Notes: generated by a model from the sequence alone, not told the origin. Numbered from the stretch's first letter, positions 1 to 6,149 are shown. The stretch is 6,320 bases of DNA from an uncultured Collinsella sp. (GCA_900754385.1 CAAECP010000218.1:1-6320); one strand, 5' to 3'. Numbers and translations are program-made.

Positions 1-78
1 AGACCCGCGGCGCATCCCTTTCCCTCTCGCTCACGGCTTCGCAGAGTCACGCGAGGCAAAGGCATGCGCCGCGGGTCT
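1..78. repeat. Long imperfect inverted repeat (78-nt hairpin)
   Basis: The first 15 bases (AGACCCGCGGCGCAT) are exactly complementary to bases 64-78. Pairing continues inward after single mismatches: 17-21 with 58-62, 23-24 with 55-56, and 27-30 with 51-54 after a two-base bulge. This leaves a 20-nt terminal loop at 31-50. As RNA it would be one long, very stable rod. I do not recognise an SRP, tmRNA, RNase P or 6S signature in it. All three forward frames are open over much of it but give arginine-rich, unconvincing peptides. It may be the end of an uncharacterised structured RNA, a processing stem, or a dispersed palindromic repeat. It touches the window edge, so its full extent is unknown. 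Confidence 0.7.
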
Positions 79-124
79 GACGACGCGGGCTTGCCAACGA
101 GTTTTGGCTAATAGATTGGTTTGT

Positions 125-152
125 GTGCCGCCCCTTTGGGGCGGCACTTTTT
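125..152 (+). terminator. Strong rho-independent terminator
   Basis: A perfect 10-bp stem (GTGCCGCCCC at 125-134 with GGGGCGGCAC at 138-147) closes a TTT loop and is followed by five T residues at 148-152. On the opposite strand there is no T-tract after the stem, so it works rightward only. It must end a transcript that starts left of the window or within the first 120 bases, because no accepted gene lies between it and the left edge. It also isolates the downstream 406-840 gene from that transcript. Confidence 0.93.
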
Positions 153-405
153 GTGTGGGGTCCCGGTCTCCACAATTTTCGTCAAGCTTTTGGTTAGATT
201 TTGGTCAGTTGGCGTAAGGGTGGAAGGCCAAAAGATTGCTGGCGAAAAAAGCTCAGAGAAAGTGCTGGTAGGGGAGTTGTTGAGCTTTTCGACAGCTTTT
301 GAGCAAAAGAAACTTTGTGGCTATTGCCGGCGATTGCGTTGTCGCGGTCATGGCGGTGCGGGATGCTGGTCGTAAGCGTCGAACGCTCCGATTTTGGAGG
401 CCAAC
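153..405. other. Intergenic spacer, no supported gene
   Basis: About 250 bases lie between the terminator and the next start codon. Short open frames here begin inside the terminator or have no ribosome binding site, so I reject them. The stretch is A+T-richer than the right half of the window and contains two TTGAGC hexamers, at 280-285 and 299-304, with a CTTTT/AAAAG mini-hairpin around 296-309. The promoter of the 406 gene probably lies here, but only a weak candidate can be named. Confidence 0.6.
299..327 (+). promoter_or_regulatory. Weak candidate promoter for the 406-840 gene
   Basis: TTGAGC at 299-304 and TATTGC at 322-327 are separated by 17 bases. The -35-like box matches four of six consensus positions and the -10-like box only three. 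It is the best-spaced pair I found between the terminator and the gene, but such matches are common by chance. Confidence 0.22.
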
Positions 406-840
406 ATGGACCTGTTTCTTGAGACCCCACAGCAACAAGCCGAGCGCATGCTGCGGCAGCAGCGGCGGCTTATAGAGATGCAAATGCAAGGGGTTGCCAA
501 CCAGGCGCCCGTGCAAAACGTCGTGCCCGCTGCTGTACCTGCAGCCGTGCCCGGGTGCGAATCGGCACCAGAGGCCTATTCCGTACAGCAAGATTCATAT
601 GCGCAGGAGCTCGCGTTCGACAAGCGTCGTGCGCGTTGTCGCCGCGTGGGCCAGCGCCTGCGCACATTGGCGATGATCGTGCTCATTCCGCTAGGACTTG
701 CGGCAATCTTCTTGGCCTCATATGCCCTCACGTGCATTCTCAACGGTGCCTCGCCCAATGAGGTGCTCCAGCATCTAGCGGCCCTGGGCCAGCGCCTAGG
801 CGATGTCGCAACAACCATCCGCGCCGGCTGGGAGAGTTAG
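406..840 (+). CDS. Single-pass membrane protein of unknown function (144 aa)
   Basis: I do not recognise this protein. The ATG at 406 is preferred because GGAGG at 396-400 sits five bases upstream; an in-frame TTG at 394 has no such signal. The N-terminal half (about residues 1-35) is glutamine/arginine-rich and probably helical. It is followed by a Pro/Ala/Val linker (about 35-50) and a basic stretch (KRRARCRR, 73-80). A clear hydrophobic segment covers about residues 87-112, and a 32-residue amphipathic tail follows. The basic residues before the membrane segment predict a cytoplasmic N-terminus and an outside C-terminus, with no signal-peptide cleavage. It stands alone: a terminator lies upstream and the next gene is 123 bases downstream. 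A lineage-specific membrane protein is all that can be said. Confidence 0.8.
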   Translation: MDLFLETPQQQAERMLRQQRRLIEMQMQGVANQAPVQNVVPAAVPAAVPGCESAPEAYSVQQDSYAQELAFDKRRARCRRVGQRLRTLAMIVLIPLGLAAIFLASYALTCILNGASPNEVLQHLAALGQRLGDVATTIRAGWES

Positions 841-930
841 CGTTTGTCACATTAGGACTTCCAGGGTGTACGAATTATCGCCACGAGCAGAATTCTTGCA
901 TCCTGTGGGTCCTGTCGTGCGACTGAATAG

Positions 931-954
931 TATTATTGAAGATAAATAATAATA
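931..954. promoter_or_regulatory. A+T-rich inverted repeat, candidate operator/-10 region
   Basis: TATTATT at 931-937 and AATAATA at 948-954 are exact inverted complements separated by ten bases, ending ten bases before the ATG at 964. TAGTAT at 928-933 and TATTAT at 931-936 resemble -10 boxes. The nearest TTG-type -35 box (TTGCAT, 896-901) is too far from either (26 or more bases), so no full promoter can be assigned. Because the operon encodes a helix-turn-helix protein, this is a plausible self-repression site, but A+T-rich sequence readily gives such symmetry by chance. Confidence 0.4.
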
Positions 955-963
955 GGATTTGCT

Positions 964-1494
964 ATGTATAAGCAGGATTTAGAGCAGACTCTTTTAGGCA
1001 TTGACGAAGAGGCGGAGCTGGAAATAGGTCCAAGAGACGACAGGCCGAACGTTGTATTGGTGGGAGGAAGCGCCTTCATGCTAAACGATGTGACGAATCG
1101 TTCGGTTACACATGACATTGATGTGTTTGAGGCAGATAGGTGCCTCCGCGAGATCATAGCTCGATACCCCGAGGTGAATGGTATGGCGGTGGCATATTGT
1201 AATCAGATGCCGTTCAATTACGAAGATCGTTTGATTCCCTTGGATATTGGGGCGCGCTTTATCAGGTACTTTACGCCATCCTTGGAGGACCTGGCGGTAA
1301 TGAAGCTCTATGCCTGTCGTCCGAACGACATCATCGATCTTCATAGCCAGGCATTCGTCGACCGACTTGATTGGGGACTGCTCGAACGGCTTATATTCGA
1401 CGAGGGCGAGGCGCTGGCGTCGTCGCCTTCGGAGCGGAGTTATCAAGAGATGGTCTGCGCATACAGCCAATACAAAAAGGAGGTGCTCGGTTGA
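964..1494 (+). CDS. DUF6036/AbiEii-like nucleotidyltransferase, candidate toxin
   Basis: A 176-aa protein of the polymerase-beta-type nucleotidyltransferase fold. Visible motifs are GGS at residues 34-36 (VLVGGSAF), the metal-binding pair D51-x-D53 in THDIDVF, a possible third carboxylate at D94 (IPLD), and a distal motif at 109-126 (DLAVMKLYACRPNDIIDL) with K114, R119, D122 and D125. This layout, GGS then DxD then K..A.R..D..D, is typical of DUF6036 and resembles AbiEii and MenT toxins, some of which modify tRNA or other targets using NTPs. The active-site residues look intact. AGGA at 954-957 precedes the ATG by six bases. Its stop overlaps the start of the helix-turn-helix gene, so the two are co-translated. 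G+C is about 43-53% in three lines I counted, against about 60% in rmuC, which hints at acquisition. Toxicity is inferred; a non-toxic nucleotidyltransferase is possible. Confidence 0.8.
   Translation: MYKQDLEQTLLGIDEEAELEIGPRDDRPNVVLVGGSAFMLNDVTNRSVTHDIDVFEADRCLREIIARYPEVNGMAVAYCNQMPFNYEDRLIPLDIGARFIRYFTPSLEDLAVMKLYACRPNDIIDLHSQAFVDRLDWGLLERLIFDEGEALASSPSERSYQEMVCAYSQYKKEVLG
1478..1493 (+). promoter_or_regulatory. Ribosome binding site and TTG start inside the upstream gene
   Basis: AGGAGGT at 1478-1484 lies inside the last codons of the nucleotidyltransferase gene, and seven bases later comes TTG at 1491-1493. The TTG shares its last two bases with the TGA stop at 1492-1494, a four-base TTGA overlap. 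No ATG or GTG in this frame has a comparable site. The arrangement decides the start of the downstream gene and implies translational coupling. Confidence 0.75.
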
Positions 1495-2054
1495 ATCTGA
1501 CCTTTGAGGGATTCTTAAAAGGCTATTGCCGAGAGCTATCCGGACAGCAGTCGCTCAGTTTTAGAAAACTGGTTAAGCAAGCGACGACGGTTGCGCCGCG
1601 CGTGGCGGAGCCCCTGTTTTTGCTCGCTTTGGCACAGGGTAAAGCCGAATACGTTCTGGGCTTATCCGAGGGTTCGTGGATGGAAGAGGGTTACCGAGGC
1701 GTTTTGTCCTTGTACGCCCAAACGGGTAGCCTGGCATCTCTATGCGCCGAGGACAAACTTCCTAATCGTTATGCCAACGTTTGGCGTGCGTATAGAGCGG
1801 TGAAGGAAAAGCCAGTGGCGGACAGAAGAATCAACGCCCTGATGCGAAAAAGAACGTTGGGAGCGCTAGAGGAATCGGGTGTAACGCGCTACGGTCTCTG
1901 CCGCGATTTGAATCTGAATAAGGGAAACGTGTACGCATATTTAGCCGGTGATGACTCAAAGGTGAGCAGGGAGACGGCGCGCCGCATTATGGAATATGCG
2001 GAGGAGAGGGGCGCCCAAGAAGGGGCCGGGCGCCCGGTGCGTATGGCGGGGTAA
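1491..2054 (+). CDS. Helix-turn-helix protein, candidate antitoxin/autoregulator
   Basis: A 187-aa protein read from the TTG at 1491. Reading the same frame upstream gives a longer product starting at 1371, but that part is out-of-frame nucleotidyltransferase sequence and is rejected. Residues 1-115 are mostly helical and unrecognised. Residues about 119-170 form a lambda-repressor/Xre-like DNA-binding domain: TRYGLCRDLNL (132-142) fits the first helix of the HTH, NKGNVYAYLAG (143-153) the recognition helix, and KVSRETARRIMEYA (157-170) the following helix. The tail is Gly/Arg-rich and disordered. It overlaps the nucleotidyltransferase gene by four bases, so both are made together. A DNA-binding partner of a nucleotidyltransferase is typical of AbiE/MenAT-like toxin-antitoxin pairs, where it neutralises the toxin and represses the operon. 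That role is inferred from context. The HTH call is good; the antitoxin call is moderate. Confidence 0.75.
   Translation: MNLTFEGFLKGYCRELSGQQSLSFRKLVKQATTVAPRVAEPLFLLALAQGKAEYVLGLSEGSWMEEGYRGVLSLYAQTGSLASLCAEDKLPNRYANVWRAYRAVKEKPVADRRINALMRKRTLGALEESGVTRYGLCRDLNLNKGNVYAYLAGDDSKVSRETARRIMEYAEERGAQEGAGRPVRMAG
2009..2035. other. G+C-rich hairpin in the 3' end of the HTH gene
   Basis: The self-complementary octamer GGGCGCCC occurs at 2009-2016 and again at 2028-2035, so the two copies can pair as an 8-bp stem around an 11-nt loop. It lies inside the last codons of the HTH gene and has no T-tract after it. It could be an atypical terminator or a 3' stabilising structure that ends the two-gene transcript, since no better terminator is visible before rmuC. 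Confidence 0.35.
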
Positions 2055-2105
2055 GATTGATCGCGGTTTTGATCGGTGCTCGATTGGGTTTGTTGGGCGG
2101 AGTTT

Positions 2106-3461
2106 ATGTCTGCTATTGATATTGTGCTTGTTGTGATCGCCTTGGTGGCGGTGGGGGTTGCTGTGGCTTGCGCCCTCCAGCTCAAGAGCCTGCGTGCCGA
2201 GTTGCGGGAGCGTGGCGACAGTAGCGCGGAAACGCTGGCAGCACTCGAGCAGGCCAACAACGCGCTCGATGCCCTGAACGTCGCGCTGGCCGAAACTCGC
2301 CGCACGGCCAATGCCATCGCGCAGCAGCAGACGACAGATGCGGCCGTGGAGCAGCAACGTTACCTGACCATCGCGCGTGAGTTTTCGCAAGCTGGTGACC
2401 GGATGGATGACCTGCGCCGCGAGACGGCCCAACAGCTCGGTGCCAACCGCGAGGGCATCGAGCACCGCCTGGACAAGGTGCGCGAGACGGTCGATGCCCA
2501 GCTGGGTGCTATCCGCAAAGACAACAACGTGCAACTCGATCAGATGCGCGCAACGGTGGACGAGAAGCTCTCCCGCACGCTCAACGATCGCCTGTCGGCA
2601 TCGTTTAAGCAGGTGAGCGACCAGCTCGAAGCCGTCTACAAGGGCCTGGGCGATATGCAATCCATCGCCACCGGCGTGGGCGATCTTAAGCGCGTACTGG
2701 GCAATGTGAAGGCGCGTGGCATTTTGGGCGAGGTGCAGCTGGGTGCAATTCTGGCGGACATCCTTACACCCGACCAGTATTTGGAAAACGTCGCCACCAA
2801 GCCCGGCGCCTCGGAGCGCGTTGAGTTTGCCGTCAAGCTGCCGGTGGACGAGGGCGACCCCGTGCTGCTGCCGATTGACTCCAAGTTTCCGGGCGACGCG
2901 TACGAGCACCTGCTCGACGCGCAGGAGTCGGGCGATGCGGAGACCGTGGCGGCTGCGCGTAAGACGCTCGACACCATGGTCAAGCGCGAGGCCAAGGATA
3001 TCTGCGAAAAGTACCTGAGCGTGCCGGCAACGACCAACTTTGGCATCATGTTCGTGCCGTTTGAAGGACTGTACGCCGAGGTCGTCAGCCGCCCCGGGCT
3101 TATCGAGACCCTGGGCCGCGACTATCACGTCAACGTTGCCGGCCCTAGCACCATGGCGGCCATTCTCAACAGCCTGCAGATGAGTTACCAAACGTTTAAG
3201 CTGCAAAAACGCACCGACGATGTACTGCGAGTGCTCTCCGCTGTCAAGGCCGAGCTGCCGCGCTATCAAAAGGCGCTGCGCCGCGCCCAGCAGCAGATCG
3301 AGACCGCGGGCAAAACGGTCGAGGGCATCATTACCACGCGCACCAACGTCATGGAGCGCAAGCTCAAGGACATCGACGCGTTGGAAGACGCCGACCAAGC
3401 CGATGAGATCTTGGGACTCACGCCCGCGGGCCTTCCCGCAGACCAAGAAGACGAGGACTAA
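2106..3461 (+). CDS. rmuC: RmuC family protein, DNA recombination/nuclease-like
   Basis: A 451-aa RmuC homologue. Residues about 4-24 form an N-terminal membrane anchor, about 25-180 a long coiled coil (many Ala, Gln, Glu, Arg heptads), and about 195-425 the RmuC catalytic-like domain. That domain shows GNVKARGILGEVQLG (199-213), ERVEFAVKLP (237-246), the PIDSKFPG motif (256-263, D258 and K260 of a PD-(D/E)XK-type core), FGIMFVPFEGLYAEV (312-326) and TFKLQKRTDDVLRVL (363-377). In E. coli, rmuC limits recombination at inverted repeats; biochemistry is thin. The ATG at 2106 is chosen because the membrane segment starts right after it. GGAG at 2099-2102 is only three bases away, which is close. 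An in-frame GTG at 2076 has no binding site. The acidic C-terminal tail is not conserved in my memory of the family. Length is normal. Confidence 0.95.
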   Translation: MSAIDIVLVVIALVAVGVAVACALQLKSLRAELRERGDSSAETLAALEQANNALDALNVALAETRRTANAIAQQQTTDAAVEQQRYLTIAREFSQAGDRMDDLRRETAQQLGANREGIEHRLDKVRETVDAQLGAIRKDNNVQLDQMRATVDEKLSRTLNDRLSASFKQVSDQLEAVYKGLGDMQSIATGVGDLKRVLGNVKARGILGEVQLGAILADILTPDQYLENVATKPGASERVEFAVKLPVDEGDPVLLPIDSKFPGDAYEHLLDAQESGDAETVAAARKTLDTMVKREAKDICEKYLSVPATTNFGIMFVPFEGLYAEVVSRPGLIETLGRDYHVNVAGPSTMAAILNSLQMSYQTFKLQKRTDDVLRVLSAVKAELPRYQKALRRAQQQIETAGKTVEGIITTRTNVMERKLKDIDALEDADQADEILGLTPAGLPADQEDED

Positions 3462-3489
3462 TTGCAACAAGACGGCGGGGCGCCTGCGC

Positions 3490-3512
3490 AAGCGCGGGGC
3501 GCGGGCGCTTTT
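3490..3512 (+). terminator. Possible rho-independent terminator after rmuC
   Basis: AAGCGC at 3490-3495 pairs with GCGCTT at 3505-3510 around a G-rich nine-base loop, and the stem runs into a short T-run at 3509-3512. It sits 28 bases after the rmuC stop. The T-tract is short, so efficiency is uncertain. Confidence 0.5.
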
Positions 3513-3517
3513 CGCGT

Positions 3518-3540
3518 CGCACTTGCCTGAAGTGCGCTTT
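3518..3540 (+). other. Second hairpin in the rmuC-ABC gap
   Basis: CGCACTT at 3518-3524 pairs perfectly with AAGTGCG at 3530-3536 around GCCTG, followed by CTTT. It could be a second terminator stem. A weak promoter for the ABC gene overlaps it: TTGCCT at 3523-3528 and AACAAT at 3548-3553 are 19 bases apart and each matches four of six consensus positions. The two readings are alternatives or may coexist. Confidence 0.45.
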
Positions 3541-3587
3541 AGTATGCAACAATGGCGTTTCGCCCAATCAGATGCGAAAGGAAGCCC

Positions 3588-5390
3588 ATGTCTCAGAGAA
3601 GCACCAGCCCGCTCAGCCGCTCCACCGTGCGTCGCACGCTGCAGCGGTTTTGGGGCGTCACGCGCACGCAGTCGCTGATTGTCTTTCTCTCGGTGTTCTC
3701 GTCGGCGGGCTACATCTTTTTGCTGACGTTTGCCAATACCTATGTGATGGCCCTCATTGTCGACCGCGTTCAAGCCGGTCCCGTGGCGGGTGACCAGGTG
3801 TTTGAGGTCTTCGGCCCCTATATCCTGGCGCTCGTACTCGTTAACCTGGTGGGTCAGATCCTCTCCAAGTTGCAGGACTACACCGTCTACAAGCTCGAGA
3901 TCGCGGGCAACTATCACCTGGCGCGCCTATGCTTCGACACGCTCTCCAACCAATCCATGACATTCCATACCAGCCGCTTTGGCGGATCGCTCGTGAGTCA
4001 GACGAGTCGTTTTATGAGCGGCTATACGGGGCTGGTGGACGTGACGGTGTATTCGCTCATCCCCACCATCACCTCGGTCATCTGCACCGTGGCCGCACTC
4101 GCCCCGGTGGTGCCGACGTTTACCGTGATCCTGGTGGGCATCATGGTCGTCTACATCGCGTTTGTCTGGCTTATGTACAAGCGCATCATGCCGCTTTCGG
4201 CCGCGACGTCCGCCGCGCAGAACAAACTGTCGGGCGTGCTGTCCGACGCGGTCACGAACATCTTGGCCGTCAAGACCTGCGGGCGCGAGGACTTTGAACG
4301 TGATCTGTTCGACGCCGCTGATCGTGCCGCGCGCGATGCCGAGACGGTCTCGATGCACGCCATGATGCAGCGCAACTTTACGACCTCGGGTCTTATCGTC
4401 ATCACCATGGCCGTGGTGAGCGTATTCGTGGCGGGCGGCAACGCGTGGTTTGGCATCTCGGCCGGCTCGCTCGTCATGATCTTTACCTACACCTATAACC
4501 TCACCATGCGCCTGAACTACGTAAGCTCCATGATGCAGCGCATCAACCGCGCGCTCGGCGATGCGGCCGAGATGACGCGCGTGCTGGACGAGCCACGTTT
4601 GGTGGCAGATGACCCGGACGCCCCCGAGCTCAAAGTGACCGAGGGCGCGATTGATTTTGAGCAGCTGAGCTTTGCGTACCGTGACGCTGCGGCGGGCGAG
4701 AGCGTGTTCGATGACCTGACACTTCATGTGGCGGCGGGCCAGCGCGTGGGCCTGGTGGGCAAATCGGGCTCGGGCAAGACGACGCTCACCAAGTTGTTGT
4801 TGCGCCTGGACGATGTACAGGGCGGCCGCGTGCTCGTGGACGGCCAGGACGTCTCGCGCTGCACGCAGCAGAGCCTGCGCCGTCAGGTTGCCTACGTGCC
4901 GCAGGAGGCGCTGCTGTTCCACCGCTCCATTCGCGAAAACATTGCCTACGGTCGTCCCAACGCCACTGATGAGCAGATTCGCGAGGCGGCTCGCTTGGCT
5001 AATGCGACCGAGTTTATCGACCGCTTGCCCCGTGGCTTTGACACTATGGTGGGCGAGCGCGGCGTCAAGCTCTCTGGCGGTCAGCGTCAGCGCGTGGCTA
5101 TCGCCCGCGCCATCCTAACCGACGCGCCGATTCTGGTGCTCGACGAGGCGACGTCTGCCCTGGACAGCGAGTCCGAGGCGTTGGTGCAGGAGGCGCTCGA
5201 GAATCTGATGCGCGGCCGCACCTCCATTGTGGTGGCGCACCGCCTGTCCACCGTGGCGGCGCTTGACCGCATTGTGGTGCTGGCCGATGGCGAGATTGTC
5301 GAGGACGGCACGCATACGCAGCTCGTCGAGGCGGGTGGCGAGTACGCGAGCCTGTGGAGCCGTCAGACCGGCGCATTCTTGGAGGCGTAA
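3588..5390 (+). CDS. ABC exporter half-transporter (membrane domain + ATPase)
   Basis: A complete 600-aa type IV (MsbA/LmrA-like) exporter. The membrane domain spans about residues 30-320, with hydrophobic segments near 30-60, 75-95, 152-200 and 265-303. The ATPase covers about 350-595 and has every motif intact: Y364 of the A-loop, Walker A GKSGSGKTT (391-399), Q-loop Q439 (VPQEALLF), signature LSGGQ (495-499), Walker B ILVLDE (515-520) with catalytic E520, D-loop SALD (523-526) and switch H551. No second half-transporter is adjacent, so a homodimer is likely. It would pump a hydrophobic substrate (lipid, drug or peptide) out of the cytoplasm; the substrate cannot be read from sequence. No peptidase domain is present. 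The ATG at 3588 follows AGGA (3579-3582) by five bases; an in-frame ATG at 3552 lacks a site. It lies 126 bases after rmuC, with hairpins between, so it is probably transcribed separately. Confidence 0.95.
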   Translation: MSQRSTSPLSRSTVRRTLQRFWGVTRTQSLIVFLSVFSSAGYIFLLTFANTYVMALIVDRVQAGPVAGDQVFEVFGPYILALVLVNLVGQILSKLQDYTVYKLEIAGNYHLARLCFDTLSNQSMTFHTSRFGGSLVSQTSRFMSGYTGLVDVTVYSLIPTITSVICTVAALAPVVPTFTVILVGIMVVYIAFVWLMYKRIMPLSAATSAAQNKLSGVLSDAVTNILAVKTCGREDFERDLFDAADRAARDAETVSMHAMMQRNFTTSGLIVITMAVVSVFVAGGNAWFGISAGSLVMIFTYTYNLTMRLNYVSSMMQRINRALGDAAEMTRVLDEPRLVADDPDAPELKVTEGAIDFEQLSFAYRDAAAGESVFDDLTLHVAAGQRVGLVGKSGSGKTTLTKLLLRLDDVQGGRVLVDGQDVSRCTQQSLRRQVAYVPQEALLFHRSIRENIAYGRPNATDEQIREAARLANATEFIDRLPRGFDTMVGERGVKLSGGQRQRVAIARAILTDAPILVLDEATSALDSESEALVQEALENLMRGRTSIVVAHRLSTVAALDRIVVLADGEIVEDGTHTQLVEAGGEYASLWSRQTGAFLEA

Positions 5391-5409
5391 GCGTCTCGGA
5401 CGTGGGACA

Positions 5410-5434
5410 ATTGTGCCCATAAGTTTATTGTGCC
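5410..5434. repeat. Direct repeat ATTGTGCC upstream of nth
   Basis: ATTGTGCC occurs at 5410-5417 and at 5427-5434, 17 bases apart, in the 63-base gap before nth. The first copy overlaps the palindrome ACAATTGT (5407-5414). It may be a regulator site or chance. No convincing -35/-10 pair is visible, so nth may also be read through from the ABC gene. Confidence 0.3.
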
Positions 5435-5453
5435 GTTGAGCCGAGGAGTCGTT

Positions 5454-6119
5454 ATGCCACGCGAGACCAATGCCGCCAAACGCGAGCGCGCCGTTGAGGT
5501 GTGTGAGCGCCTCAACCGTCGCTATGGCCCGGTCGAGTGCTTTTTGGACCACGAGAATCCCTTCCGCCTGCTGATCGCGGTGTTGCTCTCGGCGCAAACG
5601 ACCGACGCGCAGGTCAACAAGGTGACGCCGAAGCTGTTTGCCCAGTGGCCCACGCCCGAGGCCATGGCCGGGGCGAGTGTGGCTGACGTGGCAGACACCA
5701 TCAAGTCACTCGGCTTTTATAAGAGCAAGGCCAAGCACGCCGTGGAGGCCGCGCAGATGATCGTCGCCGACTATGGCGGCGAGGTGCCGGCCGACATGAA
5801 GGAACTCGTGAAGCTGCCGGGCGTGGGACGCAAGACGGCGAACATCGTGCTCAACGTGGGGTATGGCATCGTGGAGGGCATTGCGGTGGACACGCACGTC
5901 AACCGCATTGCGCATCGCCTGATGTTGAGTCCCAAGACACATGCCAAGGAGCCGCTCAAGACCGAGCAGGATCTGCTCAAGATTTTGCCGCACGAGTATT
6001 GGGAGTCGGTCAACCATCAGTGGATCACCTTCGGTCGCGAGATCTGCGACGCCCGCAAACCCAAGTGTGACGAGTGTCCGCTGGCAGATTTGTGCCCCAG
6101 CGTGCGCGTAGCGGGGTAG
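5454..6119 (+). CDS. nth: Endonuclease III (DNA glycosylase/AP lyase)
   Basis: A 221-aa endonuclease III, the normal family length. It removes oxidised pyrimidines from DNA and cleaves the resulting abasic site, starting base-excision repair in the cytoplasm. The helix-hairpin-helix is LPGVGRKTANIVLN (121-134) with the catalytic lysine K127. The catalytic aspartate is D146 in AVDTHVNRI (144-152). The C-terminal 4Fe-4S loop is intact: C198-x6-C205-x2-C208-x5-C214. The N-terminal LLSAQTTDAQVN (44-55) is also a family hallmark. The ATG at 5454 is chosen because GAGGAG at 5443-5448 lies five bases upstream; an in-frame GTG at 5430 has no such site. It follows the ABC gene by 63 bases with no clear terminator between, so co-transcription is possible. 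All residues needed for activity are present. Confidence 0.97.
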   Translation: MPRETNAAKRERAVEVCERLNRRYGPVECFLDHENPFRLLIAVLLSAQTTDAQVNKVTPKLFAQWPTPEAMAGASVADVADTIKSLGFYKSKAKHAVEAAQMIVADYGGEVPADMKELVKLPGVGRKTANIVLNVGYGIVEGIAVDTHVNRIAHRLMLSPKTHAKEPLKTEQDLLKILPHEYWESVNHQWITFGREICDARKPKCDECPLADLCPSVRVAG

Positions 6120-6124
6120 GGCGG

Positions 6125-6149
6125 AACGCATCTTCGTCTGGCGTTTTTT
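6125..6149 (+). terminator. Weak candidate terminator after nth
   Basis: AACGC at 6125-6129 can pair with GCGTT at 6141-6145 around an 11-base loop, and a six-T run occupies 6144-6149. The stem is only five pairs and overlaps the T-run, so the call rests mainly on the T-tract and its place six bases after the nth stop. Confidence 0.4.

Noticed and set aside
121..375. 84-aa open frame starting in the terminator
   Set aside because: It starts with TTG inside the terminator stem region, has no ribosome binding site and codes a Cys/Arg-rich sequence without features.
1371..1490. 40-residue N-terminal extension of the HTH protein
   Set aside because: It overlaps the nucleotidyltransferase gene in another frame and has no start signal; AGGAGGT with TTG at 1491 explains the start better.
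2056..2079. Direct repeat of TTGATCG (2058-2064 and 2069-2075) in the gap before rmuC
   Set aside because: It is short, imperfect beyond seven bases and not placed like a known operator; probably chance.
2703..2729. RmuC has GILGE where E. coli-type proteins have a Trp (GNWGE-like)
   Set aside because: As I recall, Gram-positive RmuC proteins commonly have Leu here, so this is probably lineage variation rather than a lost residue.
1956..3917. 653-aa open frame on the minus strand opposite rmuC
   Set aside because: It is an antisense shadow in G+C-rich DNA: its protein is His/Arg/Leu-rich without a recognisable domain, and rmuC on the plus strand has unmistakable family motifs.
3927..4922. 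331-aa open frame on the minus strand opposite the ABC gene
   Set aside because: It lies wholly inside the ABC exporter and has an extreme His/Arg/Ala composition typical of an antisense shadow.
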